Of a stretch of 64,000 nt of DNA, positions 1 through 9,201 are shown piece after piece. The notes below the pieces were generated by a model. The model was not told the origin of the DNA, searched no databases, and saw only the letters and a list, made by a program, of their open reading frames with translations. Position 1 is the stretch's first letter, and the number at the start of each line of letters is the position of its first letter. Position numbers and translations under genes: made by a program. The stretch covers positions 186,001 to 250,000 of the forward strand of contig JAJVIM010000007.1 in assembly GCA_022071955.1 (NCBI GenBank). The letters run 5' to 3'. This stretch comes from Anaerolineae bacterium (GTDB lineage: Bacteria > Chloroflexota > Anaerolineae > 4572-78 > J111).

Positions 1-1051
1 GAATATCGGCGTTGAGCCGGCTTTCGTAGCGGATCAGGCCGCGGGCAGTGGGCACCGGCACCGTTTCCCGGTTGAGCGACTCGCGGGCCACGTTGATGCC
101 GCGCAGCGTGGCGGCATTGCCGGCGGTATCGGCATCGAGCGCCAGCACAAAATGGTCGGTCATCCGTTTTAAAATTTTAAGCTGCTGTTCCGTGAGCGCC
201 GTGCCCATTTGGGCCACCACGTTTCTGGCGCCGTGCTGGTGGGCCTGGATCACGTCCATGTAGCCTTCAACAATCACCACCTGCTCGTGCTGGCGGATAT
301 GCTGCTTGGCCAAATCCAGCCCGTACAGCGTGGCGCTTTTATCAAACAACAGGTTTTGCGGCGAGTTGAGATATTTGGGTACCTGTTCATCGGCCAGCGC
401 GCGCGCACCAAAACCAATCACCTGCCCCCGCACGTCACGGATGGGAATAATGAGCCGCTGCCGAAAACGGTCGTACCCCGGCGAACCGTCATCTCGTTCT
501 ACCACCAGCCCGGCAGCCAGCAACTCCGCGGCGGTGTAGCCTCGCCCCAGAAAGTGACTTTTGAGCGCGTCCCACTCATTCAGCGCGTAGCCCAGTTGGA
601 AGGTGGCAATGGTTTCGGCGGTTAATTCGCGCCGGGCCAGGTACGCCCGCACCGGCTGGGCTGTGGCAGAGCCGGTGAGTAACTGATGAAAATAGGTGGC
701 CGCCGCCGCGTTTAGCTCCAGTAACTTCTGTCGTTCTTTGTCCTGGGCCTGGCTCTCCGGCGAAGGTTCGGCCAGTTGAATGCCGGCTTTTTGGGCCAGC
801 ACTTCCAGCGCCTGCCGAAAATCCAGGCCATCACGCCGCATTACGTAACTAAAAATATCGCCGCCATCGGCGCAAGCGCCAAAGCATCGCCAGGTTTGCG
901 TTTCGGGAAAAACCACAAAGGAGGGGGTTTTTGTGTTGGTGTGAAAGGGGCAGAAGCCGGAGTAATTTTTACCAGATTTTCTTAACGATACGGTATCTGA
1001 GACAACGTCAACTATGTCCAGTCGCGCTTTTATTTCGTCAATCTCACTCAT
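1..1051 (-). CDS. dnaG: DNA primase DnaG (C-terminal part beyond window edge)
   Basis: Makes RNA primers for the replication fork. About 350 N-terminal residues are present and the C-terminal helicase-binding part lies beyond base 1. Visible parts are a CHC2 zinc finger (C34, H37, then CFGAC, so the last two Cys are three residues apart instead of the usual two), the primase core, and a TOPRIM domain with VEGYMDV near residue 257 followed by LALDADTAG. The ATG at 1051 is preceded by GGGAGGGAA at a good distance. It is transcribed away from rpsB. Identification is firm; only the incomplete 3' end is missing. Confidence 0.95.
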   Translation of the reverse strand, partial: MSEIDEIKARLDIVDVVSDTVSLRKSGKNYSGFCPFHTNTKTPSFVVFPETQTWRCFGACADGGDIFSYVMRRDGLDFRQALEVLAQKAGIQLAEPSPESQAQDKERQKLLELNAAAATYFHQLLTGSATAQPVRAYLARRELTAETIATFQLGYALNEWDALKSHFLGRGYTAAELLAAGLVVERDDGSPGYDRFRQRLIIPIRDVRGQVIGFGARALADEQVPKYLNSPQNLLFDKSATLYGLDLAKQHIRQHEQVVIVEGYMDVIQAHQHGARNVVAQMGTALTEQQLKILKRMTDHFVLALDADTAGNAATLRGINVARESLNRETVPVPTARGLIRYESRLNADI

Positions 1052-1079
1052 ACCGTTAAAGTCTTCCCTCCCGCAGTTT

Positions 1080-1100
1080 GTTAAAGTAGACGACTTTAAC
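1080..1100. promoter_or_regulatory. Inverted repeat upstream of dnaG (possible operator)
   Basis: GTTAAAGT (1080-1087), 5-base spacer, ACTTTAAC (1093-1100) is a perfect 8-bp dyad. A third copy of GTTAAAGT lies at 1054-1061, immediately upstream of the dnaG start. The position between divergent dnaG and rpsB fits an operator, but no cognate regulator is known from this window. Confidence 0.4.
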
Positions 1101-1173
1101 AGATAGAAAGACATTATACCCATGAAAACACGGTTTGCCAAACCCCTATTTTGCGGCAACATTAGTTCGCTGC

Positions 1174-1202
1174 TTGCTTAATCCAGACCGGCATGATATA
1201 CT
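1174..1202 (+). promoter_or_regulatory. Sigma-70-type promoter of rpsB-tsf
   Basis: TTGCTT (1174-1179), 17-base spacer, TATACT (1197-1202). This implies a start near 1209 and a leader of about 110 bases before the rpsB ATG. Confidence 0.75.
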
Positions 1203-1228
1203 CTTCGCTTGGATTTTTTCAATTCACA

Positions 1229-1305
1229 CGCTCTCAGACTAACGGGCCGTGCCTTAGCCAATTAAGGTTCCCGAAAGGACGACGAGAGCGAAGGTTAGAC
1301 CTAAC
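1229..1305 (+). ncRNA. Structured rpsB mRNA leader, possible pseudoknot
   Basis: Within the untranslated leader, CGCTCTC (1229-1235) pairs with GAGAGCG (1284-1290). CTAAC (1239-1243) pairs with GTTAG (1294-1298), which lies outside the first helix, so the two helices form an H-type pseudoknot topology. The loop holds a CCTTA/TAAGG hairpin (1252-1267) and a possible CGGG/CCCG pairing (1243-1246 with 1270-1273). A second CTAAC (1301-1305), six bases before the Shine-Dalgarno, could compete for GTTAG. Autogenous control by S2 through an rpsB leader is known in gammaproteobacteria; a similar role here is inference from pairing alone. Confidence 0.5.
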
Positions 1306-1321
1306 AAAAACGGAGGAAAAT

Positions 1322-2206
1322 ATGGCTGCTAACCAATCAACTGTTGTATCCATGAAAGCCCTGCTTGAAGCAGGCGTCCACTTTGGGCACCGCACCCGCC
1401 GCTGGAATCCCAAGATGAAGCCTTACATCTTCACCGAACGCAACGGGATTCATATCATCGACTTGCAGCAAACAATTGCCCACATCAACACCGCCTATGA
1501 TACCATCCGCGATACGGTAGCGTCCGGCGGGATTGTGCTGTTTGTCGGCACCAAAAAACAGTCGCAGGAAAGCCTGGTATCCGAGGCGAGCCGCTGCGGG
1601 ATGCCCTTTGTTGACCAGCGCTGGCTGGGCGGCACCCTGACCAACTGGCGCACCATTCGCCAGCGAATCGATTACCTGCTGGATTTGGAAAAACGACAGA
1701 CCCGCGGCGAATTTGCCCGGCTAACCAAAAAAGAAGCCCTGATGCGCGAGCGCGAAATCACCCGCCTCAACCATCGGCTGGGCGGCCTTAAAGATATGCG
1801 CCGCCTGCCCAACCTGCTGTTTGTGGTTGACATCCGTCGCGACGCCATCGCCGTGAAAGAAGCCAATATTTTGGGTATTCCGGTCATCGCGATGGTTGAT
1901 ACCAACTGCGACCCCGAACCCATTGATTACGTTATCCCCAGCAACGACGACGCCATCCGCGCCCTGAAACTGATGACTCAGGTGATGTCCAGTGCGGTGT
2001 TAGAAGGGCAGGCCATTCTCAGCAGCACCCGCGCCGAACAGGACGAAGCGGCCACGCTGGAAGAAGACGAAGCCATGGAACGCTACCTTGGCCCCAGCAC
2101 GCTGGCAAAACTTCAGGAAGCCGCCACCGATGACGAAGATATTGACCTTGATTTTGACGACGACGAAGATGTCGATGACGACAACTACGACAGCGACGAC
2201 GAATAA
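1322..2206 (+). CDS. rpsB: 30S ribosomal protein S2
   Basis: Small-subunit ribosomal protein of 294 residues. The start is the ATG at 1322, directly preceded by GGAGGAAAAT; an upstream in-frame ATG at 1193 overlaps the promoter and is rejected. Conserved S2 blocks are present ([48 protein letters not shown]). The last 40 or so residues form a strongly acidic tail rich in Asp and Glu, longer than the E. coli protein's end. It is followed after 57 bases by tsf, the usual order, and probably shares its leader-controlled transcript. Confidence 0.97.
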   Translation: MAANQSTVVSMKALLEAGVHFGHRTRRWNPKMKPYIFTERNGIHIIDLQQTIAHINTAYDTIRDTVASGGIVLFVGTKKQSQESLVSEASRCGMPFVDQRWLGGTLTNWRTIRQRIDYLLDLEKRQTRGEFARLTKKEALMREREITRLNHRLGGLKDMRRLPNLLFVVDIRRDAIAVKEANILGIPVIAMVDTNCDPEPIDYVIPSNDDAIRALKLMTQVMSSAVLEGQAILSSTRAEQDEAATLEEDEAMERYLGPSTLAKLQEAATDDEDIDLDFDDDEDVDDDNYDSDDE

Positions 2207-2263
2207 GATTTAGCGACCCGAGCAAAACTACTGCACGTTTGTGTAAAGTAATCTGGAGGAATT

Positions 2264-3924
<1,661 letters not shown>

Positions 3925-3958
3925 CCTTTGATTTTTCTGTACCAGTGGAGGTAGAAAA

Positions 3959-4516
3959 ATGATCAATGACGTTCTTGCTGAAGCAAAAGAAGCTATGCAC
4001 AAAGCCATCGACGCGCTGCACACCGACCTGGCTGCGCTGCGCACCGGCCGGGCTTCAACCGGGCTGGTAGAAAAACTGGTGGTAGAATATTACGGCCAGC
4101 CCACCGCCCTCAAAGAACTGGCTCTCATCAGCATCCCGGAAGCGCAGCTCATCTCCATTCGCCCGTATGATCCCGGCGCAATGAAAGCCATCGAAAAAGC
4201 CATTATGCAGTCTGATCTGGGGCTAAACCCCAACAACGATGGCAAAATCATCCGCCTGCAAATTCCGCGCCTTACCGAGGAACGCCGCCGCGACCTGACC
4301 AAATCCGTGGCCAAACGGGTTGAAGAAGCCCGCGTTTCGGTGCGCAACACCCGCCGCAGCGCCCTTGAAGATTTGAAAACGCTGGAAAAAGAAAAGTTGA
4401 TCTCAGAAGACGATATGTACGTGGGCCGCGACGACGTTCAGAAACTCACCGACGACTTTATCAAAAAGATCGACGACATGGGCGAAGCCAAAGAAAAAGA
4501 AATTATGGAAGTGTAA
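3959..4516 (+). CDS. frr: Ribosome recycling factor
   Basis: Splits post-termination ribosomes together with EF-G. It has 185 residues, the family's usual length. Conserved segments include LRTGRAS, the PY(D)PGAMKAIEKAI block and the C-terminal RRDLTKSVAKRVEEARVSVRN helix. The ATG follows TGGAGGTAGAAAA. Probably co-transcribed with pyrH and closed by the inverted repeat at 4549-4587. Confidence 0.97.
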   Translation: MINDVLAEAKEAMHKAIDALHTDLAALRTGRASTGLVEKLVVEYYGQPTALKELALISIPEAQLISIRPYDPGAMKAIEKAIMQSDLGLNPNNDGKIIRLQIPRLTEERRRDLTKSVAKRVEEARVSVRNTRRSALEDLKTLEKEKLISEDDMYVGRDDVQKLTDDFIKKIDDMGEAKEKEIMEV

Positions 4517-4548
4517 CGCTTCCCGGCTTCTGATTTAGCCCAATCAGC

Positions 4549-4587
4549 AAATGAGAAATTAGATGGCAGCCCTCTAATTTCTCATTT
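4549..4587 (+). terminator. Inverted repeat, probable terminator after frr
   Basis: A 15-bp perfect stem (AAATGAGAAATTAGA with TCTAATTTCTCATTT) around a 9-base loop. The stem is AT-rich and the following T-run is interrupted, so it may act as a weak bidirectional terminator. Confidence 0.55.
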
Positions 4588-4633
4588 CTATTTATCAGGA
4601 ATTACGCAGTTGAATAATGATCGGGCCAGAAAC

Positions 4634-4700
4634 AACCACGAAGACACCGAGAACACCGAGAAATTAATAAAAACTCAGTGAACTCTGTGCCTCTGTGGTT
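4634..4700. repeat. Imperfect palindromic interspersed repeat (AACCACxxAGxCAC type)
   Basis: The left half AACCACGAAGACACCGAG is an imperfect reverse complement of the right half, which ends CTCTGTGCCTCTGTGGTT. The sequence resembles the ACCACAGAGGCACAGAG elements scattered through many environmental bacterial genomes. It has no coding potential and sits in the frr to polyprenyl-synthase gap. Confidence 0.55.
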
Positions 4701-4762
4701 AAAACTATTGACGATGACCTCAAGTGCGTAACTCATATTTATACCGCACAGGACGCAGCAAC

Positions 4763-5794
4763 GTGGCAGACATTGGCGCAATCCTCAAAAAATATATCCC
4801 CGCCATTGAGCAGGAAATCCAAACCGCGCTGGCCGAAACGCCGGACTTTTTGGGCGGCGTTATTCGCTATCATTTTGGCTGGGTTGATGAAAATTTTAAC
4901 CCCAGCCGCGCCGAAAGCGGCAAAATGCTGCGCCCGGCCATTTGCCTGCTGGTTTTTGAGACGCTCAGCGGCGACTACCGCCCGGCCCTGCCCGCCGCCG
5001 CCGCCATCGAAATGATCCACAACTTTACCCTGCTCCACGACGACATAGAAGACAACGACCGCGAACGGCGCGGCCGGCCCACCGCCTGGGCGCTGTGGGG
5101 CAAACCGCTGGCCATCAACACCGGCGATTACCTTTACACCCTGGCCTTTAAAACCCTGTTCCGCCTCTCGCCCGCCGACTTTCCGGCCGAACGGCTGCTG
5201 GCCGTCCACCGCCTGGTGGCCGATTCCTGCCTGGCGCTGACCGTGGGCCAGGATTTGGACCTGCGCTTTGAAGGCTTGCAACAGGTTACCCCGGATATGT
5301 ACATTGATATGGTTTACAAAAAAACCGGCGCGCTGCTGGAAGCATCGGTGCTGAGCGGGGCCATTTTGGGCACGGACAACGCGCAACTCATAGAAAACTA
5401 CCGCCAGTTTGCCCGCAACATCGGCATCGCTTTTCAAATTCGGGATGATATGCTGGGCATTTGGGGCGACTCGGCCAAAACCGGCAAATCCGCCGACAAC
5501 GACCTGCGCCGCAAAAAGAAAACGCTGCCGGTGCTTTATACGCTGGCCCAAACCACCGGCTCGCGCGGCGAGCAGTTGCGCGCCCTGTACGCCTCTGACC
5601 AGCCGCTAACGGATGACCAAATTAGCTTTGTGCGGGACAGTCTGGAATTGGCCGGCGCGCGCGGCTACACCCAGCAGGCCGCCGACAGCTACATTGACCG
5701 GGCCTTTACCGGGTTGCAACAAATCAACCTGCCCGGCCAGCCGCACGCCGATCTGGAAACAATTGCCCGCTTTTTGATTGATCGATCTCATTAA
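4763..5794 (+). CDS. Polyprenyl diphosphate synthase (trans, long-chain)
   Basis: Condenses isopentenyl diphosphate onto an allylic primer to make quinone-tail or other long prenyl chains. From the GTG at 4763 it is 343 residues; AGGA sits about 9 bases upstream, whereas an upstream GTG at 4724 lacks a ribosome site. The first aspartate-rich motif is [10 protein letters not shown] (D93, D94, D97) and the second is [19 protein letters not shown] also matches the family. Product chain length cannot be read from sequence alone. It is followed 11 bases later by uppS, so both chain-elongating prenyl transferases probably share a transcript. Confidence 0.9.
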   Translation: MADIGAILKKYIPAIEQEIQTALAETPDFLGGVIRYHFGWVDENFNPSRAESGKMLRPAICLLVFETLSGDYRPALPAAAAIEMIHNFTLLHDDIEDNDRERRGRPTAWALWGKPLAINTGDYLYTLAFKTLFRLSPADFPAERLLAVHRLVADSCLALTVGQDLDLRFEGLQQVTPDMYIDMVYKKTGALLEASVLSGAILGTDNAQLIENYRQFARNIGIAFQIRDDMLGIWGDSAKTGKSADNDLRRKKKTLPVLYTLAQTTGSRGEQLRALYASDQPLTDDQISFVRDSLELAGARGYTQQAADSYIDRAFTGLQQINLPGQPHADLETIARFLIDRSH

Positions 5795-5805
5795 AGGTGA
5801 AAATT

Positions 5806-6534
5806 ATGGCAGACACCACCAATCCCCAATTCCCGCCGCTGGAAAAACCGCCCTATCACGTCGGCATTATTATGGACGGCAACGGCCGCTGGGCCAAAAT
5901 GCACGGCAAGCACCGTATTGAGGGCCACAAAGCCGGCACAGAAAACCTGCGCCGTATTCTGGAAAGCTCGGTGGAGTTTGGGGTAAAAATGCTCACCATC
6001 TACGCCTTTTCTACCGAAAACTGGAAGCGCCCGCCCTTTGAAGTGATGGGGCTGATGAAAATTCTGGAAGATGTGATTGACCGCGAGCTGGCCGAGCTGA
6101 ACAAAAACGGCGTGCAGTTGCGGCACATTGGCATTTTAGAGAAGCTGCGCCCCTCAATCCGCAAAAAAGTGCTGCACGCCATTGATATGACCAAAGGCAA
6201 CGACCGGCTCGTGTTGAACGTGGCCTTTAATTACGGCGGCCGGCAGGAAATTGTCGATGCCGTCAAGTGCGTTATCGATGAAGGCATCCCCGCCGGCCAG
6301 ATTACCGAAGAACTGCTCAGCCAGCATATGTACACCGCCAACTGCCCGGACCCCGACCTGATTATCCGCACCAGCGGCGAATTCCGCACCAGCAACTTTT
6401 TAATCTGGCAGGCGGCCTACGCCGAATATTACATTACCCCCACCTACTGGCCGGATTTTGACAAGGCCGAATATTACAAAGCCCTGCAAACCTTTAGCCA
6501 GCGCGACCGCCGCTACGGCGGCCGCAACGAGTAG
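5806..6534 (+). CDS. uppS: Isoprenyl transferase (undecaprenyl diphosphate synthase)
   Basis: Cis-prenyltransferase that makes the lipid carrier for cell-wall synthesis; 242 residues. The start is the ATG at 5806 with AAAGGTG just upstream, preferred over a GTG at 5797 that overlaps this site. Catalytic Asp is D24 in [14 protein letters not shown]. The C-terminal block [15 protein letters not shown] and the [14 protein letters not shown] segment are intact. The stop codon TAG lies inside the first bases of the REP-like repeat that flanks the neighbouring transposase, yet the protein ends in the normal place (RRYGGRNE). Confidence 0.96.
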   Translation: MADTTNPQFPPLEKPPYHVGIIMDGNGRWAKMHGKHRIEGHKAGTENLRRILESSVEFGVKMLTIYAFSTENWKRPPFEVMGLMKILEDVIDRELAELNKNGVQLRHIGILEKLRPSIRKKVLHAIDMTKGNDRLVLNVAFNYGGRQEIVDAVKCVIDEGIPAGQITEELLSQHMYTANCPDPDLIIRTSGEFRTSNFLIWQAAYAEYYITPTYWPDFDKAEYYKALQTFSQRDRRYGGRNE

Positions 6535-6580
6535 GTCGGCGTCAGGTTGCCAGAAAACCCAACACCCCAACCCAAATGCT

Positions 6581-7120
6581 ATGCAATATCACCGAGCCAG
6601 AATCAAAGGTGGAACTTATTTCTTTACCGTTGTCACGCATAATCGACGGCGGTTTCTGTGCCAACCGGAAAACGTCGAGTTGCTCCGGGCTGCTTTGCGA
6701 GAGGTGATGGCAACACATCCCTTCAAAATCGAGGCGATTGTGGTATTGCCGGATCATTTGCATTGCCTGTGGGCTTTGCCCGAAAATGATGACGATTATT
6801 CGACGCGCTGGCGGTTGGTGAAGAGTTATTTCAGCCGGGAGAGCAAAGGTACCTATGGCGGCCAGATTTCACTCTCCCGGCAGCGAAAACAGGAACAGTC
6901 GGTGTGGCAGCGCCGATTTTGGGAGCATCTCATCCGGGATGAGTCTGATTTCAGGCGGCACGTGGATTACATTCATTACAATCCGGTGAAGCACGGCCTG
7001 GTCAAGTCCCCAAAGGACTGGAAATATTCCAGCTTTCATCGATACGTTCAAGCCGGCATTTATGACCAGGATTGGGGTACCCACCCCGTCGAATTTGGAC
7101 CGAATGTGGGCTACGAATAA
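6581..7120 (+). CDS. REP-associated tyrosine transposase (RAYT, Y1 HUH family)
   Basis: Single-strand-acting HUH nuclease of the IS200/IS605-related TnpA_REP family, 179 residues. It starts at the ATG at 6581 (MQYHRARIKGGTYFFT), typical for the family. The HUH motif is DHLHCLW (His-x-His) and the catalytic Tyr is in DYIHYNPVKHGL near the C terminus, ending with the usual DWKYSSFHRYV block. No ribosome site is strong. An in-frame extension upstream to 6458 would overlap uppS and is rejected. Confidence 0.9.
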   Translation: MQYHRARIKGGTYFFTVVTHNRRRFLCQPENVELLRAALREVMATHPFKIEAIVVLPDHLHCLWALPENDDDYSTRWRLVKSYFSRESKGTYGGQISLSRQRKQEQSVWQRRFWEHLIRDESDFRRHVDYIHYNPVKHGLVKSPKDWKYSSFHRYVQAGIYDQDWGTHPVEFGPNVGYE

Positions 7121-7128
7121 TCCCCACC

Positions 7129-7206
7129 GTAGGTTGGGTTGACGCCAGGAAACCCAACATCCCCCAACCCATTAGGTGTTGGGTCTCGTGCCTCGACCCA
7201 ACCTAC
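7129..7206. repeat. REP/BIME-like repeat downstream of RAYT
   Basis: GTAGGTTGGGT (7129-7139) is the exact reverse complement of ACCCAACCTAC (7196-7206), with further CCCAACA/TGTTGGG pairing inside. It is the probable substrate of the adjacent RAYT. Confidence 0.7.
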
Positions 7207-7239
7207 TTGCTTTCGGCCCCGGTTAAATAGACGCACATG

Positions 7240-7461
7240 CTATTTGTCGCGTCGAGTTATCTTCTCCCAACGACGTAAGTGTAAATATATACCCAACGTA
7301 GACCCCACGCCACCAATTACACCAAAACAACCATTCATTATCAAATAAATTGTCAAATTAGCTTTATCAGCAGGAAGTTTAGGATATGTAAGAAAAACGA
7401 AAAGTACAAAGAAAAGGATAGTCATTACTACTGCCAGAAAAAACCATTTATTATTTTTCAC
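7240..7461 (-). CDS. Small two-helix membrane protein, unknown
   Basis: A 73-residue protein with two predicted transmembrane helices (about residues 7-24 and 38-61) and a basic C-terminal tail (RRWEKITRRDK). It starts with GTG at 7461 with AAGGA about 7 bases upstream. No family was recognised. It and the next minus-strand gene are more AT-rich than their surroundings and lie between REP-like repeats, suggesting recently acquired or weakly constrained DNA. Confidence 0.5.
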   Translation of the reverse strand: MKNNKWFFLAVVMTILFFVLFVFLTYPKLPADKANLTIYLIMNGCFGVIGGVGSTLGIYLHLRRWEKITRRDK

Positions 7462-7490
7462 ATCCTAATCCTTATACACTTTTTTAGTGA

Positions 7491-7608
7491 GTAGGTCGGG
7501 TTTGCAGCCCGACGATTCGGCCTGCCCCAACGATCACGCTGCAAGCGTGACCTACTGCTGGCTAAACACCCCCAGTTCGCTAATTGTTGGGTCGGAGACC
7601 CAACCTAC
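7491..7608. repeat. Composite REP-like palindromes
   Basis: Contains GTCGGG/CCCGAC (7495-7513), TCACGC/GCGTGA (near 7534-7550) and GTTGGGTC/GACCCAAC (7586-7604). It is bounded by GTAGGTC at the left and CAACCTAC at the right, the same ends as the repeats flanking the RAYT. Confidence 0.65.
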
Positions 7609-7625
7609 CTCCTTACTTAACCAAT

Positions 7626-8006
7626 TTAATTAATCTTTTTTACGATCCAAATAATTTTTCCAGCCGCCCATATGGCCAATAAAGAACTGGGTATTCCGAC
7701 AATCAAAATAACGAAAAATTGCATAAATAAAAATAGCGTAAACTCACTAAACCGGGCCACACCAAACATTATTAGAAGGAAGATATATAATACAGACCCA
7801 AATAATGTCGCTATTGCAATCGCAAGCGACATAGAGATTGCCAGTACAAGACTACGATGTTTCAAAATTCTGTAGACTTCCCTGTGCTTTTGTTGGTTCA
7901 AAGAAGCAGGGGAGATTACGACACTTATAAACGCCGATACAGGTAACAAACATATAACGAACATAGTTATTCCAGATAGAAAAAGCAGAAATGGGTTCTC
8001 AAACAT
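7626..8006 (-). CDS. Small membrane protein, unknown
   Basis: A 126-residue protein with three predicted transmembrane segments (about 7-30, 54-80 and 90-115) and a short basic end (IVKKIN). The ATG at 8006 follows AAGGTGAG at a good distance; a GTG at 8015 would overlap that site. No family was recognised. It is AT-rich compared with neighbours. Its separation from the upstream glycosyltransferase gene by 81 bases and its own ribosome site support a real gene. Confidence 0.6.
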   Translation of the reverse strand: MFENPFLLFLSGITMFVICLLPVSAFISVVISPASLNQQKHREVYRILKHRSLVLAISMSLAIAIATLFGSVLYIFLLIMFGVARFSEFTLFLFMQFFVILIVGIPSSLLAIWAAGKIIWIVKKIN

Positions 8007-8087
8007 CAATCTCACCTTATTGGTTTTGTCGAGATTAGATTGACCGGCACCATACCACAGCGTATTTGAGTGGTAAAGTTCCGTCCC

Positions 8088-9194
8088 TCAGCCCAGTGCA
8101 GCGAACGCGGCATCGTAGCGGGGCGCGAGCGCCTGCCAATCAAATTGGGCGGCTATGGGGCGCAGGCTGTGCTGCCGCGTTTGCGCAATGTTGGTAATGG
8201 CGGCGGCCAGCCGGCCCACCAGATCATCGGTATCCGTGTAAAAATAGCGCGGGTGCAGCTCGGCGGGGATGAGTTCCGGGTAGGCCAGCCGTGGCGGCAG
8301 CAGCGGCAGGCAGCCGCAATAACAGGCCTGCATCACGCTGGCCCCAAAAAAATCCTGGTAGGATGTTACCGGCAGCAGATCGGCCTGCCACAGCCAGCCG
8401 GCGTAAGCGGCAAAATCGGCGGCGTAACCAAACTGCACCACGCGCTGGCCCAACTGCCGGCGCGCCTGTTCAAAGATTTTGGGCCGGCGTTTGAAATTTT
8501 CACCCAGCACCGCCACATTAAATTCCAGTCCCTGCCCGGCCAACGCCAGCAGCGCCGCAAAAAAATCGGCGGGATTCTTATCGTACTCCCAGCGATGGTT
8601 CCAGACGACCAGCGGCGGCCCGGTTTTTTGCAGCGAATCCGGTCGGTGGGCATCAAACCGGCGCAGGTTGAGGCCCAGCGGCAGCACGCTGCTTTTGGCT
8701 TCGATGTGTTGAATGGCGGCCAGTTCGTTGAAATCGGGGAAATTCTTCAGCAGGCGGGGCAGTTCGTCCAGAAAACTCTGGCGGTGGTAGCCGGAGTTAA
8801 AAAACACGGCATCGGCGGCCAGCGCCGAGGTGAAGTTGATAAAGCCGTAATGCTTGTCGCGGTTGCGGGCCACGTCGCGGTCGGTGGGCGACCAGGGGTA
8901 GGTGAGCTGGTTTTCGTGAAAGTAAATGGCCGTGGGCAGGTGGGCGGTTTTGGCGCGGGTGAGGGCCAAAAAGGTGGCCAGATCGAGCATATCGGTGGCC
9001 AGCAGCAGTGCCGGGGTAAAGTCAGTCGCCATAAACTGGCGGGCCAAAGTGACCGCGCCGCCGTGCATGCGCCACTTCCAAAAACGGCCCGGCAGACTCA
9101 AAATTTTTATAGTGTGCTGGCTGTGCTCGGCCAAACCGTTGGCCCAGGCCGCGTGCGAGCCGGTAAAGTACGGTTCCAGCAGCAGAATTTTCAT
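8088..9194 (-). CDS. DUF3524 glycosyltransferase, tRNA-queuosine mannosyltransferase-like
   Basis: A 368-residue two-domain glycosyltransferase. The N terminus carries the DUF3524 signature (LEPYFTGSHAAW, then RFWKWRMHGGA at 37-47) shared with the animal tRNA-queuosine alpha-mannosyltransferase QTMAN/GTDC1. The C-terminal half is a GT4-like domain (VVWNHRWEYDKNPADFF and a CGCLPLLPPRLAYPELIP donor-site region). In the donor loop the segment reads GASVMQACYCGC, with Gln where a Glu is commonly seen. Substrate in this organism is inferred only. It follows the MFS gene by 7 bases and is probably co-transcribed with it. Confidence 0.75.
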   Translation of the reverse strand: MKILLLEPYFTGSHAAWANGLAEHSQHTIKILSLPGRFWKWRMHGGAVTLARQFMATDFTPALLLATDMLDLATFLALTRAKTAHLPTAIYFHENQLTYPWSPTDRDVARNRDKHYGFINFTSALAADAVFFNSGYHRQSFLDELPRLLKNFPDFNELAAIQHIEAKSSVLPLGLNLRRFDAHRPDSLQKTGPPLVVWNHRWEYDKNPADFFAALLALAGQGLEFNVAVLGENFKRRPKIFEQARRQLGQRVVQFGYAADFAAYAGWLWQADLLPVTSYQDFFGASVMQACYCGCLPLLPPRLAYPELIPAELHPRYFYTDTDDLVGRLAAAITNIAQTRQHSLRPIAAQFDWQALAPRYDAAFAALG

Positions 9195-9201
9195 CGCCGG
9201 G

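Larger units (their letters stand above)
6531..7206 (+). mobile_element. REP-associated tyrosine transposase unit with flanking palindromic repeats
   Basis: A RAYT gene lies between related repeats. The left copy begins GTAGGTCGGCGTCAGG at 6531 and the right copy begins GTAGGTTGGGTTGACGCC at 7129 and ends ACCCAACCTAC at 7206. Both halves also contain CCCAACA. This organisation matches the known RAYT/REP arrangement. Whether it still moves is unknown. Confidence 0.7.

Noticed and set aside
1193..1321. N-terminal extension of rpsB
   Set aside because: It would begin inside the -10 region of the promoter and run through the structured leader; the ATG at 1322 has the ribosome site.
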